A stretch of 64,000 bases of DNA from Harmothoe impar. Taxonomy: Eukaryota; Annelida; Polychaeta; Phyllodocida; Polynoidae. The DNA lies in NCBI GenBank assembly GCA_947462335.1, contig OX381718.1:40330976-40394975 (forward strand), in the 5' to 3' direction. Made by a program: the position numbers and the translations under genes. This document shows positions 22,583 to 34,904 of the stretch, in pieces (position 1 is the stretch's first letter; each line of letters begins with the position of its first letter). The notes under the pieces were generated by a model, which was given only the letters and a program-made list of their open reading frames with translations, ran no database searches and had not been told where the DNA came from.

Positions 22583-23617
22583 CTAAAAGGGGTTGGGGTG
22601 TGTACTTTTCTCAAGAAAATTTTGAGAATCTAGAGGTCATTTGGTGCATTTTAAGACATATTGGTATCAAAATGAAGTGCACTCAACCAAACAAATGTCC
22701 CAAAATGAAGTGCCCCCCCCACATGAATACTCCAAAATGAACTGCCCCCCCCCTCGGAAATAACCTAAAATGAACCGCCCCCCCCTCGGAAATACCCTAA
22801 AATGAACCGCCCCCCCTACGAATAGCTCATCCCCCCCTGCCATAAATAATGAACGCTCCCTTTTAAAAAGGGACATTTTTCACTTTTAAATTATTATTAA
22901 TTTTTTTTTTGTTAGACACGCTATAATTTATATCATTTTTATGCAATTGATTTACCTGTGCTCTACATGTATATCAGGAGTCAGAGATGAACAAAATCAC
23001 CCAATAATTGGTATTTTTAATACTTGCTAAATCAGCACTTTCTATACTAATTCCCATAGAGGTAATATCGCTCAGGCATCCTGTTATATCGCTCACTTTT
23101 CATAAAATAAAAAAATATATAATAAATTATAATGATACAAATTAAAGGACCATTCTTACAGGTAGCCCTGTATCTCATCTATAACATGTATCATTTTGGG
23201 AATGCTGTCCCTCACCATGTAGGTGTGACAGCATGTGGGGTAAAGCACCCTGTTTTCACACTTTTAGGTGTGAAAACAGGTGCGCGGATATAGCCAAAGG
23301 GTAAAATACACTGTATATCAATGGGGAGCGATATAACACAATGGTGTGAGCGATATAACAACAATCATGACGATATTACCCAAAATTTTAACCAGATTTT
23401 AGGCCACTGCTTACCATACAAGGGGGGTGCAATTGACATTTATTTTTTCTCTATTTTTTTATTTTTATTTAATTTTTTTAGAAATACTTATAAAAATCGT
23501 TCTTAATGACAGTGGAAAAGACTGGTGAGGAATATTTGGGTAATATCGTCACTAGGTGCGCGATATTACCCACATTTACCCTAGTCATATCGCGATCTGC
23601 ATAACGCTTTTCTTTGG

Positions 23618-23733
23618 GGTCGTCCATAGGCCTAAATGATGTCACGCCTTATAGGGGGGGGGGGGTCAGAAATTTGTGACAAAACGTGACAAGGGGGGGG
23701 GGGGGGTGGCAAGTGCATGATGTCACGTTTCCA
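23618..23733. mobile_element. G-tract MITE with ATGATGTCACG ends, copy 1
   Basis: GGTCGTCCATAGGCCTAAAT and GATGTCACG at the left, CATGATGTCACG at the right, with two G runs of about 13 and AAAACGTGACAA between. Sister at 24826-24957. Confidence 0.6.
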
Positions 23734-24387
23734 AAAAAAAAGTTTTTTGTTTACATTTTTATGTGATATAGCTAAACCAGTGCAACCCCAGAAGTATGTC
23801 TCTGGGTCATTACAACTTAGGCCCCTATCGATTGAATGCATGTTCGGTACTTTCCTTTAATTGAAGTTTCCAATCAGGTAGGCCTATGTTGGGTTTTCTC
23901 TATGGAAGGCAAACAATAATGAAGCACCAGTTTGGTATATGGGAGAGACTGCTTATTACACCAGCTGTACACCTTACTGCCTCGTTTATGATAATCATGA
24001 CACAATGCAAATTCCACGATGGAAAGACCTAGGCCTATGACTTCTACCAGAATTACCGTAAAACCTTGCATACCTTACCGTTGCAATAGTGCCCCTGGGT
24101 GGATTTCAATATTGGTGGGGGTGGGGGATGGGGGGTAGGGAGGTTGGGCTACCCCAGGGTGCTTTTTCAAGAGAGGTGGTTATTGCTTTAGCACTTAGGC
24201 TACCTCATTTTGATAACTTGGATTATGGGTCCTAAGAAAAATTTGGAACCCCTTTAAATTGTTTAATATACTCCCAGTGCCTTTATAAGACCAGTGATCT
24301 ATCAATAGCAGGTGCTTCATCGTGATGGTACAGTATAAAAAAGGTATGAGGAGACCCTATAAATCTCACCAGAGGTCTGATAATGAC

Positions 24388-24595
24388 TACCATAAATTCC
24401 CACGTAGGCTATAACCTGCACCCAGACTTCGGAAGGACCCTATATCCCACACCAGAGGTCTGAAAATTATGATTTTAGTACTGTACTATACTGCCAAAGC
24501 CCATTATATTAGCCACACCTAGACTTTCTATAATTTTGTAGATCCAGCACTGGTTCGCATATAACCTGTGGGTTATACAGGATAATTTACAGTAC
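24388..24595. mobile_element. MITE with TACCRTAAATTCC / GGGTTATA ends
   Basis: TACCATAAATTCCCACGTAG at the left and GGGTTATACAGGATAATTTA at the right. Same family as 22388-22582. Confidence 0.6.
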
Positions 24596-24807
24596 TAATG
24601 TGTTGATGTTTTCGTAGAAGCAGTGGCTTGTGCTGAGTTGGAGGCAGCTTTAATCTGATACCAAACATGCATATAAAGGGTGCGGCTTATACCCAGGACA
24701 AGAGGTTTTTCAAGTATACTACAATACTAAACTCACCATAATCAGATACCCTATTCAGCTTATAGGGTTCTTTAAAGTTAAGGGTGCGCTATACGCGAGT
24801 TAGGTGG

Positions 24808-24830
24808 GGGGGGGGGGGGGGGGGGGGGGC
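24808..24830. repeat. Poly(G) run of about 23
   Basis: The longest homopolymer seen in the window. It may be length-variable or mis-sized in the assembly. Confidence 0.9.
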
Positions 24831-24957
24831 TCACTGCTTCTGTGACGTCACGCCTAGAGGGGGGGTCAAGCAAAACGTGACAAAGCGTGACATGGGGGGG
24901 GGGGGTCAAAAAAGGGCCAAAATGGCGTGACATCATTTATGGACAGCCCCTTTTTGG
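24826..24957. mobile_element. G-tract MITE with GTGACATCATTTATGGACAG end, copy 2
   Basis: Left GTGACGTCACGCC, right GGCGTGACATCATTTATGGA, G runs inside. From 24958 to 26574 I see no gene. A cluster of GACCACC/GGTGGTC words at 25515-25600 is the only structure noticed there. Confidence 0.6.
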
Positions 24958-26574
24958 TAGCCTACTTTGGTGTTAATGGTAGACCCCCTTATTCAAATTA
25001 ATTGGTCTGGCCCTGAATTTAGTGACATGATAAAAGATTATTAATAGGCCTAGATAGTGACGTGAGGACTTCATAAAAACCCAACTTATACAGCGAAATG
25101 GGCATTTCTTAAAATCGGCAGGGGGGCCTTTTTCCCCTCCCCTCAACAAAGGGACCCAAGTGAAATAGGCCTAAGGGAGTGTTCATTTATTTTATTTATA
25201 GCCCTGATCAAAGGCAATAAGGCATATGTGTGTATAGCTGTATATCAGCCACTCGTCAGACTTGTAGCTATGGTTTCAGGGACACGTGAGGTGTCTATGC
25301 TTACACATGTATACATGTTTCTGGTAATTCTGGCATGCTTTTCTTTTAAATCCTTGGCATCAACTCATGTTCCAAATAACCTTTATATCCCCCATTTTAT
25401 GGAAACCTATGATCCAGATTAGTATAAGTAATAATTAAAAGATCACCTGGAGTAGATGCTACATATAACACTGTTGTATAATAGGGACACCTAGTGGCAA
25501 AATCATGTTCTTACAATGACCACCTTGGGTCATCACAATAATCACTCCAGGTGGTCAAGTGGGCATGACCACCCAAAGTGGTCAGCATTGACCACCTATA
25601 TCCAGGTCTGGGTTTTCAGTGCAGGTAGGACTCAAAATGCAATCTTTTGAAAATTGAACCAGATTGTTGACCAAGGACATTATACATATGTACTTCCCTT
25701 ACTACCGATTCCCTTCATGCTCGTTGCCTATCATTTTCCTCAAATTTTCTCTATTGACCAATTGGTCTTATTTTAATTTAGCCTATAGGGTCAGGATGCC
25801 TGAAGTCCTTTTCATGGACCATGTTTGTTTGTTTGTAATTCCTTTATTTAACCGGAAATACATAGGACCAGGCCCTGTTCGTGTAATGCAGCTAATGTGC
25901 ATACATATCAGAAGATGTTCATCATGATAAATCTACATTCAATTACCTTTAGGGAAATGATACTTTTCTTTATATAGGTATGATATGACATACTGGGTAT
26001 TATTACAGAGAAGATGATAATCGTCTAAAGATTTCCTGTGCAGACTCAGAGTCACGATGTTTATGAGTCGAATATGCGTTTTTTTTTATATGTATTTTTA
26101 CCTTTTTTCAATATTAAAAGAAGCCTAAAGATCCTTATCGAGTGTGAGTACATACCTAGACACTTGCATGTCGGTATATACTTCTTACTCAGGGCCGATG
26201 TATTTACCCATGATGATTTTATTGCCTCTTCTAAATTAGATTACTAGAAAATAGAAAGAATTGGAGATGTTTTTCCAATTGTTGGAGATGTATTGGTATT
26301 AAATCCATTTTAACAGCATATGGAGACAAATGTACCAAATTATACAATCAATCAGATGGAGAGATAAGTGGATGTGAGTGGCAACAATACAAATTATAAT
26401 AAACCTGACACATATCAATCGACAGGGGGATGGAGTAGCTCCTTGAACCTTTTCTTGTTCCATCTCTGTAATTTTTCTGTTTCCTTATGAGCCCTTATAT
26501 CTTGATTAAAATAATGGAGAAGGGAGGAGACCCTAAACTCAAAACTGTTCCTATAGAATGTTTTTTTGAGCCTT

Positions 26575-27417
26575 CCCAGTGGGCAAACTTCAGTTGATTC
26601 AATGTTGATTCAATGTGTGTAGTGACATGTTATCAACAGTTGATACAGGGTTCTCATTTTGTTGATATTGATGAGGTCATCAGCATTGATCATTCAGCAG
26701 TGGTTCAACATTGATATGGCCATTGTGAATCAACAACAAATAAACATGATAAAATGATTTATATTGACTTGATATTGACTGCTGATGCATAATTTGAGAT
26801 TCAGTATATTAGATACAGTATTCTTATGTGGACTCATTCCTTCAATTTATATATTTTCATTACAACATCCCCCTCCCCCAATTTCACCAAGATTAAATGC
26901 TAATTTTAGCACCATCCAGGGTAGGTGTACATGAATGACCTCTGATGATCACGCTAAGAGGCGTTCACATCCATTCAAACTGACCTGGTCATGACTGAGG
27001 CTTTATCTATTATTTTTAGCAACATAATGGGTGTCTTACAGAAACCATGCATGTATTCTTGTCATTTAATTCCAAATGTCAACCAAATGCACACACCATA
27101 TTTGTCAATGAAAATGAATGACATTTTGATCAATTGTATACATTGATGAGAAAATAAGAGCTTACAATTAGAGAAGATTGATGTAGCCTGGAGATAGAAA
27201 TGTTGAGAGTAGGTTGTGGATGCACCTAGTGGGAAAGGTGGGAAACCCCATGGTTGATTCAAGGTTGATACCCAAACATTGCATCAATGTTGAAATATGT
27301 GTTGGTTGACAGCGTTGAAATTGCAACATTGCATCAATGTTGAAAACAGGTTGATCTACCCTGTAACCCTATATCAACCAGTTGTCAACGTTGAATCAAG
27401 GTTTTGTGCCCACTGGG
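26575..27417. mobile_element. 843-bp element with CCCAGTGGGCA inverted ends
   Basis: CCCAGTGGGCAAA at the left, TTTTGTGCCCACTGGG at the right. Subterminal words built on TTGATTCAA, CAACATTG and ATCAATGTTG are repeated many times in both orientations, a pattern seen in hAT-like non-autonomous elements. No transposase frame. Confidence 0.7.
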
Positions 27418-28004
27418 TTACTATCTTCACAAGGCACTCATCATGAGCTCTGGTCCTGGTCTCTGTTATCTCTGTTATCTATATTGTTCAAGTCCATAGA
27501 GAAATGGAATGCGGTTGTATTTTAGTGCATGGTACGTCTTTCTTCTAGCTTATTTACATTACACTTTCCTAGGCAGAGCTAAACATTAAATGCTTCATTA
27601 TTATATATGTAGTTTACAACCGCCTATTGAAAGCATATTGCAAAATTTCCAGATTGTTTAAATCAAATTTGTCATACAACAGGGGTAGACACTAACGATG
27701 GCCCGGGAGCCAATGGCCCGTAGTTTTGGGTCCGGGCCCGCAGTTTTCTGAAGAGTTACCTTCCTATGGGCCCGGGTGACCCACAGGAGTGCAAGGGAAA
27801 AATTCGAGGAGAATATGTTTATTATTATCAACCTTTCCCTTCAAATTTACAAAAAATAAATAAAACACAATAGCCTAATCTCTAAAACACCATTTTCGTT
27901 ACTAGAATTTGGTAAAATTCGGATATAGCCAATAGCGTACATAGGCCTACACTCTAAACATCTAACAATTATATTTTTATATTTGTATTTTTACTACCTA
28001 CATG

Positions 28005-28192
28005 CAGGGCGGACCCAGGAATTTGAGAAGAGGGGTATCCACCATGCAAACACCAAAGTAGGTCTACCAAAAAGTGTCGCGCTAGGAGTCGCGGCGGATC
28101 AAAACATCATAAAAAAAATCTACATATTTTTTTCAAAACGGGGAGGCCAGGAGTCCAGCCCCACAGGACCCCACCCCCTGGATCCGCCCCTG
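28005..28192. mobile_element. MITE with CAGGGCGGACCC termini
   Basis: CAGGGCGGACCCAGGAATTT at the left, GGATCCGCCCCTG at the right, ACATG on both flanks as a likely target duplication. Same family as 16138-16418 and 44370-44730. Confidence 0.75.
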
Positions 28193-28248
28193 ACATGTAA
28201 GCATAGACATCTAGGCCTGCATGTAAGTTTATTTTGTGCTACTGGTAA

Positions 28249-30177
28249 GGTTGATTCAGGTAAAGTAGGACACCTAAGCCATACTCTGACTTTATGTACC
28301 ATTCACACATTTGGTACGAATAGTAGAAAATGTACAACACATCAAATAGGTTCAGTATTTATTCCTTTAAACCAAAATATAAAAAAGACACTCCTAGGCA
28401 TACCAGGTGAGGATTGACTTGAGCTGGGTAAAGGAACCTGACACCCAGAGCGTCTGTGGTGACCAGGAGACTAAGAAAGAGAGGGGTACAGGAGTCCAGT
28501 GTAGGTTATGTAACCGGCTGATGTAAGAGATGGGGAAGATAGACGCCTGGTATGCCTAGGAGTGAAGATATGAAATACCTTAACCAATGAAGCCTAAATA
28601 GCCCATTTCTTAGAGATGCTATTTCAAAATTGAAGCGTCCCACTTCACTTGTATTTTGGTAAAGTGGGAAACTTGCTTCATGTAAAATGGGACAATTGAT
28701 AAGAATCGATCCCCATGCTTGATAATCCATATGACAAAAATGGTAAATGTCAACTTTTAAAGGTAAGATATATAGGTGCACCTTTGATACACTTCATGAA
28801 AAACATTAAGGAAATTTATGTAGGGTCCTGTACAGAGTATAAATGTAAAACTGCCAAAATAATGTGCATGTTCCCCTAACTGTGGGCTAGCTGCGCTGCA
28901 TTATATCACATGACAACATATTTGTATACTAACTGAATCTCTATCCTCACATCCTTTTTACAAAGTGCTAAATAATGTTATGCACAATTATATAGCTCAT
29001 ACTCTTAATTGTAAGCATCTAAAATAATATGTTTTGGTAATGAGGTAGTAACTCAGAAGCATTTCAGGGGCATATTAATCACTATAAATGACTATAAATG
29101 GAAATAATTTCCTTAATTTGTAAGAAATGAGTATCGGTTAATGAATCCTATGGTTTTAGCCTCAATATATATCAAATACCAATTTGGTACAGATTTTACC
29201 ATTCAATATCATAATGTATGATTAAAAATCATTAAAGGTAAGAAATCTCATGGGAATTATGATGGAACTCAATGGTTCGCTGATGGAAGTCAATGGTTCA
29301 TTCATCTAAATATTGATCATGAGTTACCGTAAGTCACTAGATAAACCACAATCTAGAGCATTAACAAAGCCCTATTCTGGCTGTTATACCTAATAATCTG
29401 GTATTATTTACACAACAAATATTGTAATGATATTTGCTATGATATTTCTTCTCATTACAAATCAAAATATAGGCATATCAGGTAATGCTACTCTGAGAAA
29501 GGGGATTAATATAGTGTCCAATCTGCTAGTCCCACTTTACCTAACACCTTCAGCTAAAGTGGGACACTTGCATTTGAAGTCTCTTTGTACTTCATTTCAA
29601 TAGCTGACTAATTAAAACATATCAAGATAATTGTACTATTTCTCATGTACTTCTGAATTCATAGCGGCAAAAGCTCTCCACCCATATCATGCTGGAGTTT
29701 AGAAGGTATGATTACCTCTTAACTTTGGTGAGATAGGCCCTAGGTACAGTCAAGAGGGGTCAAACATATATAAATGCAGCTCCTGGCAAAAGGAGCCGGG
29801 TGATGCCCTATAGGCACGTTGCACAGTTTTTTGATACCTTTCCTGTAACTGTAACATTCACCAGCTTCCCGTCCATATCGCAGAAAAATGGAAATAGTCC
29901 ATTTAATCCTGAGCGAGCTATGAGACAGGCTGCCTTGACGACACCTGGCTGAACAATGACCTAACCCCCACCTGCCCCAACCCGGGATAACCCTGTGAGC
30001 GCCCCCTGGTGATCAATATTGGTAACACCTCTTACAGGCGCATGCTGTTACTACACATGTTTCTAAGAAAAAAAAAAAGTTTTCACCCAGGAAAGAAAAT
30101 AACCTCTAAAAATGGCCTTAATATTAATTGTCCGACTTGGCCTGATGTCCCACTTTTAGTCTTTACCTGAATCAACC
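28249..30177. mobile_element. 1.93-kb non-autonomous element with GGTTGATTCAGGTAAAG ends
   Basis: GGTTGATTCAGGTAAAG at 28249 recurs inverted at 30161-30177. AAAGTGGGAC words are scattered inside, for example near 28670 and 29565. An inner inverted pair (ACTCCTAGGCATACCAGGTG at 28388 and its reverse at 28544-28563) may be another nested element. No gene inside. Confidence 0.55.
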
Positions 30178-30187
30178 CTACAACTTA

Positions 30188-30350
30188 GGCCAAAAAAGGT
30201 GTGTTTCAGGCCACCTGACCCTAGTTTAAAAAAATGGCCGACCCTAGCAGTTTTTTCAAGATTCTGGGGATTATTTTTTTTTGCTTCATGCGATCGAGTC
30301 GTGGTGTGATGCTTTTCTGTAGGCCTACTTTGGTAGGGTGGCCGGAGGGT
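30188..30350. repeat. Fragment related to the GGTTTGTTTCAGG element
   Basis: AGGTGTGTTTCAGGCCACCT followed by GGCCGACCCTA resembles the left end of 35859-36126. From 30351 to 31490 I see AT-rich DNA with no gene. Confidence 0.5.
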
Positions 30351-31719
30351 TTTTAGATATCTATCAAAAATATATATACATGTTATATGTACAGAAAGCC
30401 TCAAAACTCGCATTTAACAAACTATCTTTATTATGTTGAGGCAGTAACTAGGGAGCTGATTGTAGCTGATTACAAATCCCTCACCCCCGAACCATTCTGA
30501 CAGATCTGAACATCTGCATAGGATAGACATACCATGCCTATATCTCACTCATAGCCCTGTCATGCTACAGTGTCTAAGGAGTGAACTAAGATTTCCTATA
30601 TAACCCTATGACAGGGGAGGCCATCTAGTGTTATATATATGATGTAAATGCTTGAGATTGGGGTCTCAGACCCCAATATGACCCCCAGGAGATGCCCTGA
30701 CACTGGCAGGTGGTAGGTTGTATCATTTCCATTCCAAAAGCATAATTTTCACCTCATTTAGCTCTATTTTCAGTAGTCTACCGTAATCTACCAATTAAGG
30801 ATTTCTAGAAAAATAATTGAGCTAAAAATCCCTAATTTTAGGAGGCTTATCTATGTAAGATATGATTGTCGCAACTAACTATAGGACCTCCCATGACATG
30901 CCTGCATACAAGACGCTTCAAACAAAAAAAGAATTTCGTTGATACATGGATTTTCCATCAAACAGTGTCAATTCTCCCAGAGGATAGGTTCAAGAGATCA
31001 CCCAGTTATAGAGCTCAAGGCAGACTCAAAATCTGAAGGTCTGTCAAGATTGCTCTTAAATTACATTATGTAATACAATTTATGATGCTAATTCCAGCTC
31101 ATGTATGAAGGATCCATTCAAGATCTCTTGATACCAAGTTACTAGAGGTCTCTATCTGCTCCCTAGCCAAAGTGAGAGGCCATCATAAAAGGGTCACTTA
31201 ACATAGGATCAGATATAGATTGAGCGACCAGCTAGAGCCTCCGGCCACCCTAACTTTGGTGTTCAGGGGCTTTAAATTGTCAATGGATTTTGCTTGCCTC
31301 ATTATTTTTTTTTGAAAATTGAGAAGACTTAGGCCTAGTGGTTTTTTTTTTTTACTCCTTTCTATTGATTCTCCCAGATCAACCAATTAATTCCTACCTA
31401 CCTACCATAGATGTTTGGAACATGTTGCCTAAAACACCCTTCTTTTGGCCTGCGCTTGAAAAAGATTTGAACTGAATTGGGATGAACCACTATGATCCTA
31501 GTCTACAGTCTAATGCCTATTGTTCGTCAACCTTTAGACTTGTCTAAACATGTCCCCGTCCAAGATGATATCTTCCTACCACTATACCTGCTTGTGCAAT
31601 ACGCCAACAGCATTGGTGTGCATTTCATGGGGAAAAACGAGGCGGGAAGACTCAACAGAGCCGCCTGTGCTTTCCTCTCCCATTCACAAATCTCAGTGCA
31701 CAGAATTCCAGTGTAGTAG

Positions 31720-31805
31720 CTCCTGCCTAGTTCGCGCGGCGTCCGCTCGCGGCAGCAGCGGCAAGCGGGAGCGGAAACATCAAAAGCGTGGATCTGAGTT
31801 GGCCC
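31720..31805 (+). promoter_or_regulatory. CpG-rich 5' region of the following exon
   Basis: Dense CpG (TTCGCGCGGCGTCCGCTCGC and GCGGCAAGCGGGAGCGG) in otherwise CpG-poor DNA, 40-125 bp above a good start codon. A likely 5' UTR or promoter, but no TATA box is seen. Confidence 0.4.
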
Positions 31806-31845
31806 AGCCAGTTACTGGTGCAAATGTCAACTTAGAAACACCACC

Positions 31846-31927
31846 ATGTCGATCCCTACAAGTCACTCCTACCCCAAGATGGAGACAAACCTCGACCAGA
31901 ACGGGGTTGTCCAGCCGCTGCTAACAG
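31846..31927 (+). CDS. Probable first coding exon of an unidentified gene
   Basis: ACCACCATGTCG gives a strong start context, and the frame runs 27 codons (MSIPTSHSYPKMETNLDQNG then VVQPLLT) into a consensus donor, CAG/GTAGGC, at 31928. PLL-type N-termini occur in membrane transporters, but this is too short to assign. No downstream exon was recognised, so the rest may lie beyond the window or in unrecognised short exons. Confidence 0.45.
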
Positions 31928-32464
31928 GTAGGCCGATATAACTTCATGATATACTAGGGAAGAGTTGGTTTTGAGAAGCCTGGTTTGTGGCTTGTGTTGG
32001 TGTTTTGCTCGGGGTGTTGTCCGGGAGGAGACCGGGCGTCAGTGGTGGGGAAGCCGGGGCTCCCTCGCCGGGGCGGCCGTCAACGTTGTGACTGCAGGCG
32101 GTCTGCACTCTGGAGGATTTCACCACTAGTGCAACTACTACAAGGGATGGGCAGCTGTTCTGTCCTCTATTAAGATGCTGAGGTATGCATGGTGTAGACA
32201 GGGCGGGGGCCTACGTGTGTCTAGTCTGGTAGAATGTATTAGATGAGGGATGCCTAGCCTAGAGGAGGCCCCAAGGACAGTGTATGTCAGTACAATTCCA
32301 GGGTCAGCAGTCCTGTCAAGACTCAAGCTGTTATTAGCACAAGGCTGACAAGCCCACATCATCATAACTCATGGTAATGTGAATGTCAAATCCATCAATG
32401 GCAGTAGCCTATAGTAGGCCTATAAAGGCTATAGGCCTACACTACAGGCCTATATATAGGGGGT

Positions 32465-32657
32465 GCAGAGGGGTCCCCCCCTGAGGTCGGAAAGTCGCCG
32501 AAATTAAGGGATCCAGGTCACAAAGTCGCTTTTTTTGGACCCCCTTAAGTATTGTAAATTTTGTCTAAAAGTCGCCAGGTCACTTTTATTATTGCATTAG
32601 GTCGAAAGTCGCCTCCAAAACGGCCCAGGTCGCCAGGTCGCTTTTGACCCCTCTGGA
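32465..32657. mobile_element. MITE with GCAGAGGGGTCC ends
   Basis: CAGAGGGGTC at the left and GACCCCTCTG at the right, with multiple AGGTCGC/AAGTCGC words inside; CTATATATAGG-like DNA flanks both sides. Confidence 0.6.
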
Positions 32658-33118
32658 GCCACTATATATATAGGGCTAGGGACCAGCATTTGAGGTGAAG
32701 GGGGGGGGGGTCTTATTGGTGGATTTTTCCGCCCCCCCTCCCCCACAATTAGCTGAAAGTAATTTTGACCCTTACCCTACTACCTAAGTTCTACTTCACA
32801 GAAATGGCCCTCGCCTAAAAAGAAAAAAAAAAATCACATTCTCTGGTACTACACACATTGTCGCGCGTTTACCTGGTATCTAAATGAACCATACTTCAAT
32901 TAATTCCGCCAAGACAGATGTGGGAACAAAATTCGCCCCACCCCCTTCGTGGGGTTGGAATTTCTTTGGTCCTGAGCCAAGACTTGGGATAGGAAAGCAT
33001 TTGCTCCTACCCCCTATACCTGCCAAATCAACCAGCCCCTGCTCATAAAGAATTATCACCCCCTAATTGAGCAAGACCACACCTGTGAGAGAGAATTTGG
33101 ATCCCTCTTCCAGGGGAA

Positions 33119-33214
33119 ATGGTGTATTGGTGCATCATGCCAATCTTTCGGGAGTGTATCAACATCGTATAGCTCCATAGGGTTGGCTTGGACGCAGCAC
33201 TGACAAGTTACTGG
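33119..33214. mobile_element. Fragment of the palindromic MITE (CCCTTTAAGGG family)
   Basis: Middle part only: GGTGCATCATGCCAATCTTT, GGGAGTGTATCAAC and CAGCACTGACAAGTTACTGG. Confidence 0.65.
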
Positions 33215-33565
33215 TAGAGAGATTTCTTTTGGGACGGGGTGGCCTAAAGTTTGAGGCTTTGAGCAAGGAAGCCCATGCATTATAATACCCGGTAAAAGGG
33301 GAGCCGGTGAAAAAAACTCAGAGTCAGACCCCTCTCGAGGGTACGGGGAAAAATGTTTTCATATGTCCGCACGAAATTTAACCTCCTCTCCCCCTGATGT
33401 TAAAAAATGACCACTCCACTCCATTTATATAAGGTCCTATTGATTTTAACTTTCATTATTTGTTAGCATAGAAGTTGAATAACTCGGTCTAATGTGTACT
33501 GTCAAAGGCATGTTGTCCTACCATAAATATATAATGTATTGCCTTCCTGGCTGCCTGCATCATAC

Positions 33566-33685
33566 CTTAACGTTGCGTATAACCCACCGTTGTTTCTAGA
33601 ACCTGAACCAGACCCCTGTGCGGGTTATATGGTTAGGTCTGTGTGCGGGTTATATCCGATGTGCGGGTAGTACGCAATACCTCAC
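33566..33685. mobile_element. GTATAACCC / GCGGGTTATA repeat, partial
   Basis: TAACGTTGCGTATAACCCAC at the left and three GCGGGTTATA-like words at the right. Confidence 0.45.
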
Positions 33686-33736
33686 AGTAGGCCTACCTGT
33701 TAATGAGGACGTGCCTATACATACTAGGTGTGCCCC

Positions 33737-34040
33737 TATATGGGTAGAAATCGACACGTGCGACACGGGGGTTTTAAAATCCGACACGTGTGACACAGGG
33801 GTTTTAAAAATCGACGGACACAGAAAACTTAAAAAAAAATTGTAGAATGTATGGGATAAAAATCAACATGGCAACGCGACCCCCTTTGCTAAAAATCAAC
33901 ACGGCGACATGGTCAAAATCTGGGTACCCATGTAGAGGCACATAGGTAGCCTGTGTCGCCGGGTCAGTTTCTAGCAAAAGGGACGTGTCGCCCGTGTGGA
34001 TTTTTAAAAGGGCCATGTCGATGGTGGCAACCTTTACCCA
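33737..34040. repeat. AATCGACACG-rich dispersed repeat
   Basis: TATGGGTAGAAATCGACACG at the left and CAACCTTTACCCATG at the right, with five or more internal AATCGACA/AATCAACA words. Related to 7916-8074. Confidence 0.45.
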
Positions 34041-34410
34041 TGTATTGTCATAAGGATGGTACCAGTCCAGTTGGCCTCAGATTGTGGCATTACTTCATAC
34101 TTAGATCTGACTTGAACAATTCCTAGAATAAGCCTCAGATCGATCTGATCACCATAACACTGATTTAAGCCCCAAGTCCACGTATAATTAGGGATCTCTA
34201 AAATGTGACCTGGCGAATGCAGCTAATTTCCATAACTCATTAAATTAGAATCCCTGCCCTGCCAGTACTTCCTGATCAATGTCATGAATGATGATCTGCC
34301 CAATCACTAGTATTGATTATTGAGTATTGATTAAATCAGGAGGGAGCTGGAAGAGGAGGGGTACATTGGCCTCCAGGGGTTGTGGGAAGCTGGACCTTTC
34401 TCAATGTACT

Positions 34411-34651
34411 TAAACCCTTTCAAGACTGCATATAGTGCTTAAATGCATTATCCCCTTCATCGTCATGACCCATGAAGTAAATCATAGGGCTGCATTTAAG
34501 CATCATGCCGACTCAAGGGGTTGATACACTTCAGAAAGGTCAACCTGATGCATGAATCCAACTCTGGTGAGAAACTCGCTAAGGCTGTATTCATTTATCA
34601 TGACCCCAAAGGGCATGACATTAAAGCACTGTGTGGCCCTTGAAGGGCTAA
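34411..34651. mobile_element. Palindromic MITE (CCCTTTAAGGG family), full copy
   Basis: Ends TAAACCCTTTCAAGACTGCA and GGCCCTTGAAGGGCTA, both hairpins present. Confidence 0.9.
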
Positions 34652-34904
34652 AATTAATGCTCCCCAAAGTCAATGTATCATAGTAAAGGTCATCCATAAA
34701 TACAGGCTCCTACGTCATCAGTTTAACCCAGGGGTTAATATAACCTTACCCCCCCATTGTAAAATGTCACTGGAGCTGAAATTGTATAGTTATTTTTAGA
34801 CTACCTGGAAGGTAGAGAGTGCATTTTGGCCAATAGGCCTCAGTTAAGGGGAGGGAATACAGTGATGTTCGGACTAGATCATTCAGAAACTGGTAGGGAT
34901 AGGG

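Larger units (their letters stand above)
18615..22862. mobile_element. Possible 4.2-kb element or two MITEs with GGGAGCGTTCATTATTTATG ends
   Basis: GGGAGCGTTCATTATTTATG plus a G tract at the left recurs inverted at 22829-22862. Each end is followed by 3-4 tandem units of about 30 bp of the form AAAATGAACCGCCCCCCC (18675-18790 and 22690-22815). These could be subterminal repeats of one element or two independent insertions; the tandem units run in the same direction at both ends, which is odd for a simple inverted-repeat element. Confidence 0.45.
18566..23583. mobile_element. Possible interrupted element bounded by AGGGTAAATGTGGGTAATAT ends
   Basis: AGGGTAAATGTGGGTAATAT at about 18568 recurs inverted at about 23560-23583, and ATATCGC-rich sequence lines both inner edges (18585-18610 and 23060-23580). 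A second inverted pair lies just inside (18615/22862). The simplest reading is an ATATCGC-type element of roughly 0.75 kb split by a 4.2-kb insertion. No gene is recognised between 18.4 and 31.4 kb. Confidence 0.5.

Noticed and set aside
25515..25600. Cluster of GACCACC/GGTGGTC words
   Set aside because: Could suggest receptor half-sites, but the words are low-complexity inverted repeats with no gene nearby.
31550..31924. 124-aa plus-strand frame overlapping the CpG-rich leader
   Set aside because: Different frame from the well-placed ATG at 31846, composition typical of GC-rich leader DNA, no domain.
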